DNA of 24,149 bases from NCBI GenBank assembly GCA_023435265.1, contig JAEYRZ010000007.1, positions 1-24,149 of the forward strand, in the 5' to 3' direction. How positions within the stretch are numbered: position 1 is the first letter of the stretch; each line of letters opens with the position of its first letter. The stretch is from Pseudomonadota bacterium (GTDB lineage Bacteria; Desulfobacterota; Desulfobacteria; Desulfobacterales; Desulfosarcinaceae). Both the position numbers and the translations under genes were made by a program. The notes under the pieces are model-generated. The model made no database searches and was not told where the DNA came from. It was given only the letters and a program-made list of their open reading frames with translations. Positions 23,392 to 24,149 of this stretch are shown here, piece by piece.

Positions 23392-23432
23392 GGCACGGAG
23401 GTATTTTTTTCGCCTCCGGCCTTCGTTTTTTT
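23392..23432 (+). terminator. Intrinsic terminator after the VOC gene
   Basis: GGC-A-CGGAGG (23392-23401) pairs with CCTCCG-GCC (23413-23421) with one bulged A and an 11-nt T-rich loop. It is followed by TTCG and seven T residues (23426-23432). It lies 24 bases past the stop. Confidence 0.8.
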
Positions 23433-23433
23433 A

Positions 23434-23501
23434 ACCACAGAGAGCACAGAGGACACAGAGAAGACTTGACTTCCTCTGTGCTCTCTGTGTCCTCTGTGGT
23501 C
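23434..23501. repeat. CACAGAG-nn tandem inverted repeat
   Basis: The left arm (23434-23462) contains three CACAGAG units spaced by AG, GA and A. The right arm (23471-23501) contains CTCTGTG units in matching order, about 8 loop bases between. The arms pair almost completely. Sequences of the form CACAGAGGACACAGAG are known to me as dispersed intergenic repeats in various bacterial genomes, including deltaproteobacteria. It follows directly after the VOC terminator and lies 10 bases before the stop of the convergent unknown gene. Confidence 0.75.
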
Positions 23502-23510
23502 AGCCTTCCT

Positions 23511-24122
23511 TCAGGCGGCGCCTTCGAATGTGACCTGCAGCCGGACGAAATCCGATTTCGGTGACCATCGGCGTGCCTGATCGGCGTCGAGAAGCGTGCC
23601 GTTCAGCCGGATTTCCGAAGCCGAAGCAAGCAGATCTTCTCCCGCTTCGCGCCAGAAGTCGGCAAACCGCGGCGCGGCGAGCGATACGCCGTGCTCGAGA
23701 ATGCGGCCGCCCATTTCGCGCGCGACCATATTGAAGAGCTTCAAGGTGACCATCCCCCGGCCGCTGGACCCTTCCGCCGGTGCGTCGGTCTGCGAGATCT
23801 CGCGGCGCATGGCCGAGAAGAAGCCGCCCCGGCGCAGCGTGGCGCCCATCAGCCCCGGCATGGCCGCCGAAAGGGCGATCACCGCGTCCCGGCCGATGAG
23901 GATCTGTTCCATGCGGTCGACGGCGCGGCCGTTGACGAAGATCGTCTGGATGCGCGTCTCCAGATAATCGTGCGGGATGCCCAGCCGGCCGCAGAGCAGT
24001 TCTTCCAGCGGAATGCCGAAATCGGTATGGATCCCTACGCCTTCTCCCAGCAGGGGCGTAAAGAATCTGAGGCAGCTTTCCGGCAGGCGCAGCTCGATCT
24101 GATCGGTTTGCATGGGGGTCAT
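23511..24122 (-). CDS. Conserved-looking protein of unknown function (203 aa)
   Basis: No domain is recognised. The N-terminal 60 residues include an IELRLPESCLRFFTPLLGEGVGI segment and PHDYLETRIQTIFVNGRAVDRM. The centre has AVIALSAAMPGLMGATLRRGGFFSAMR, a Gly-rich hydrophobic stretch with a run of Ala, Met and Leu. The C-terminal part has SSGRGMVTLKLFNMVAREMGGRILEHGVSL and FVRLQVTFEG, which look like strands around helices. There is one Cys near residue 17 and one near 44, no signal peptide and no clear membrane helix. The start at 24122 is the first ATG; a second at 24113 is equally possible, and neither has a strong ribosome site. It is convergent with the VOC gene across the CACAGAG repeat. 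Function is not inferred. Confidence 0.7.
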   Translation of the reverse strand: MTPMQTDQIELRLPESCLRFFTPLLGEGVGIHTDFGIPLEELLCGRLGIPHDYLETRIQTIFVNGRAVDRMEQILIGRDAVIALSAAMPGLMGATLRRGGFFSAMRREISQTDAPAEGSSGRGMVTLKLFNMVAREMGGRILEHGVSLAAPRFADFWREAGEDLLASASEIRLNGTLLDADQARRWSPKSDFVRLQVTFEGAA

Positions 24123-24149
24123 GGTTCAAGCTCACGGAAAGACCGGGCG

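Overview
The window is a dense bacterial chromosomal segment. It has high GC content, short intergenic gaps, ordinary Shine-Dalgarno sites, and ATG, GTG and TTG starts. I see no tRNA, rRNA, CRISPR array, transposase, phage or plasmid gene. The gene mix suggests a Desulfobacterota (former deltaproteobacterial) chromosome, probably sulfate-reducing or syntrophic: a FadN-type beta-oxidation enzyme, a PerR-KatG peroxide module, a branched-chain-type ABC importer, DUF1848, and several small conserved proteins. That assignment is inference; no marker gene fixes it.

Layout. 1-953: the 3' end of an sppA-like peptidase converges on a small unknown gene, with one hairpin overlapping both stop codons. 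1288-3522: a DUF1579 protein (-), a secreted alpha/beta hydrolase (+) and a small CxxC/CxxC zinc-ribbon protein (-). 3617-6441 (-): perR followed by katG, with a palindromic operator sitting in the spacer of the predicted katG promoter. 6736-8724: a lipoprotein (+) converges on a response regulator fused to a class III nucleotide cyclase (-). 9031-16386 (+): a cassette with a GntR/FCD regulator, an Asp/Glu-racemase-family protein, a full LivHMGF importer with its binding protein, and a FOXRED1/DAO-type FAD oxidoreductase. 16426-18647 (-): a small acidic-tailed protein, a DUF1848 protein (TTG start) and a Dus tRNA-dihydrouridine synthase, tightly spaced. 18648-19140: a regulatory and repeat-rich gap. 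19141-22761 (+): fadN-fadA, preceded by an 18-bp palindrome nearly identical to the TetR-type FadR box and ending in a strong intrinsic terminator. 22916-24122: a VOC-fold protein (+), a terminator, a CACAGAG-repeat hairpin and an unknown conserved protein (-).

How the genes work together. The 9-16 kb cassette looks like a self-contained route to sense, import, racemise and oxidise an amino acid or amino-acid-like compound. Its substrate cannot be read from the sequence, and it is the best candidate here for an uncharacterised system. The fad genes form a fatty-acid degradation unit whose operator is informative about its regulator. PerR-KatG is a peroxide defence unit. Most other genes are single-gene units separated by convergent hairpins.
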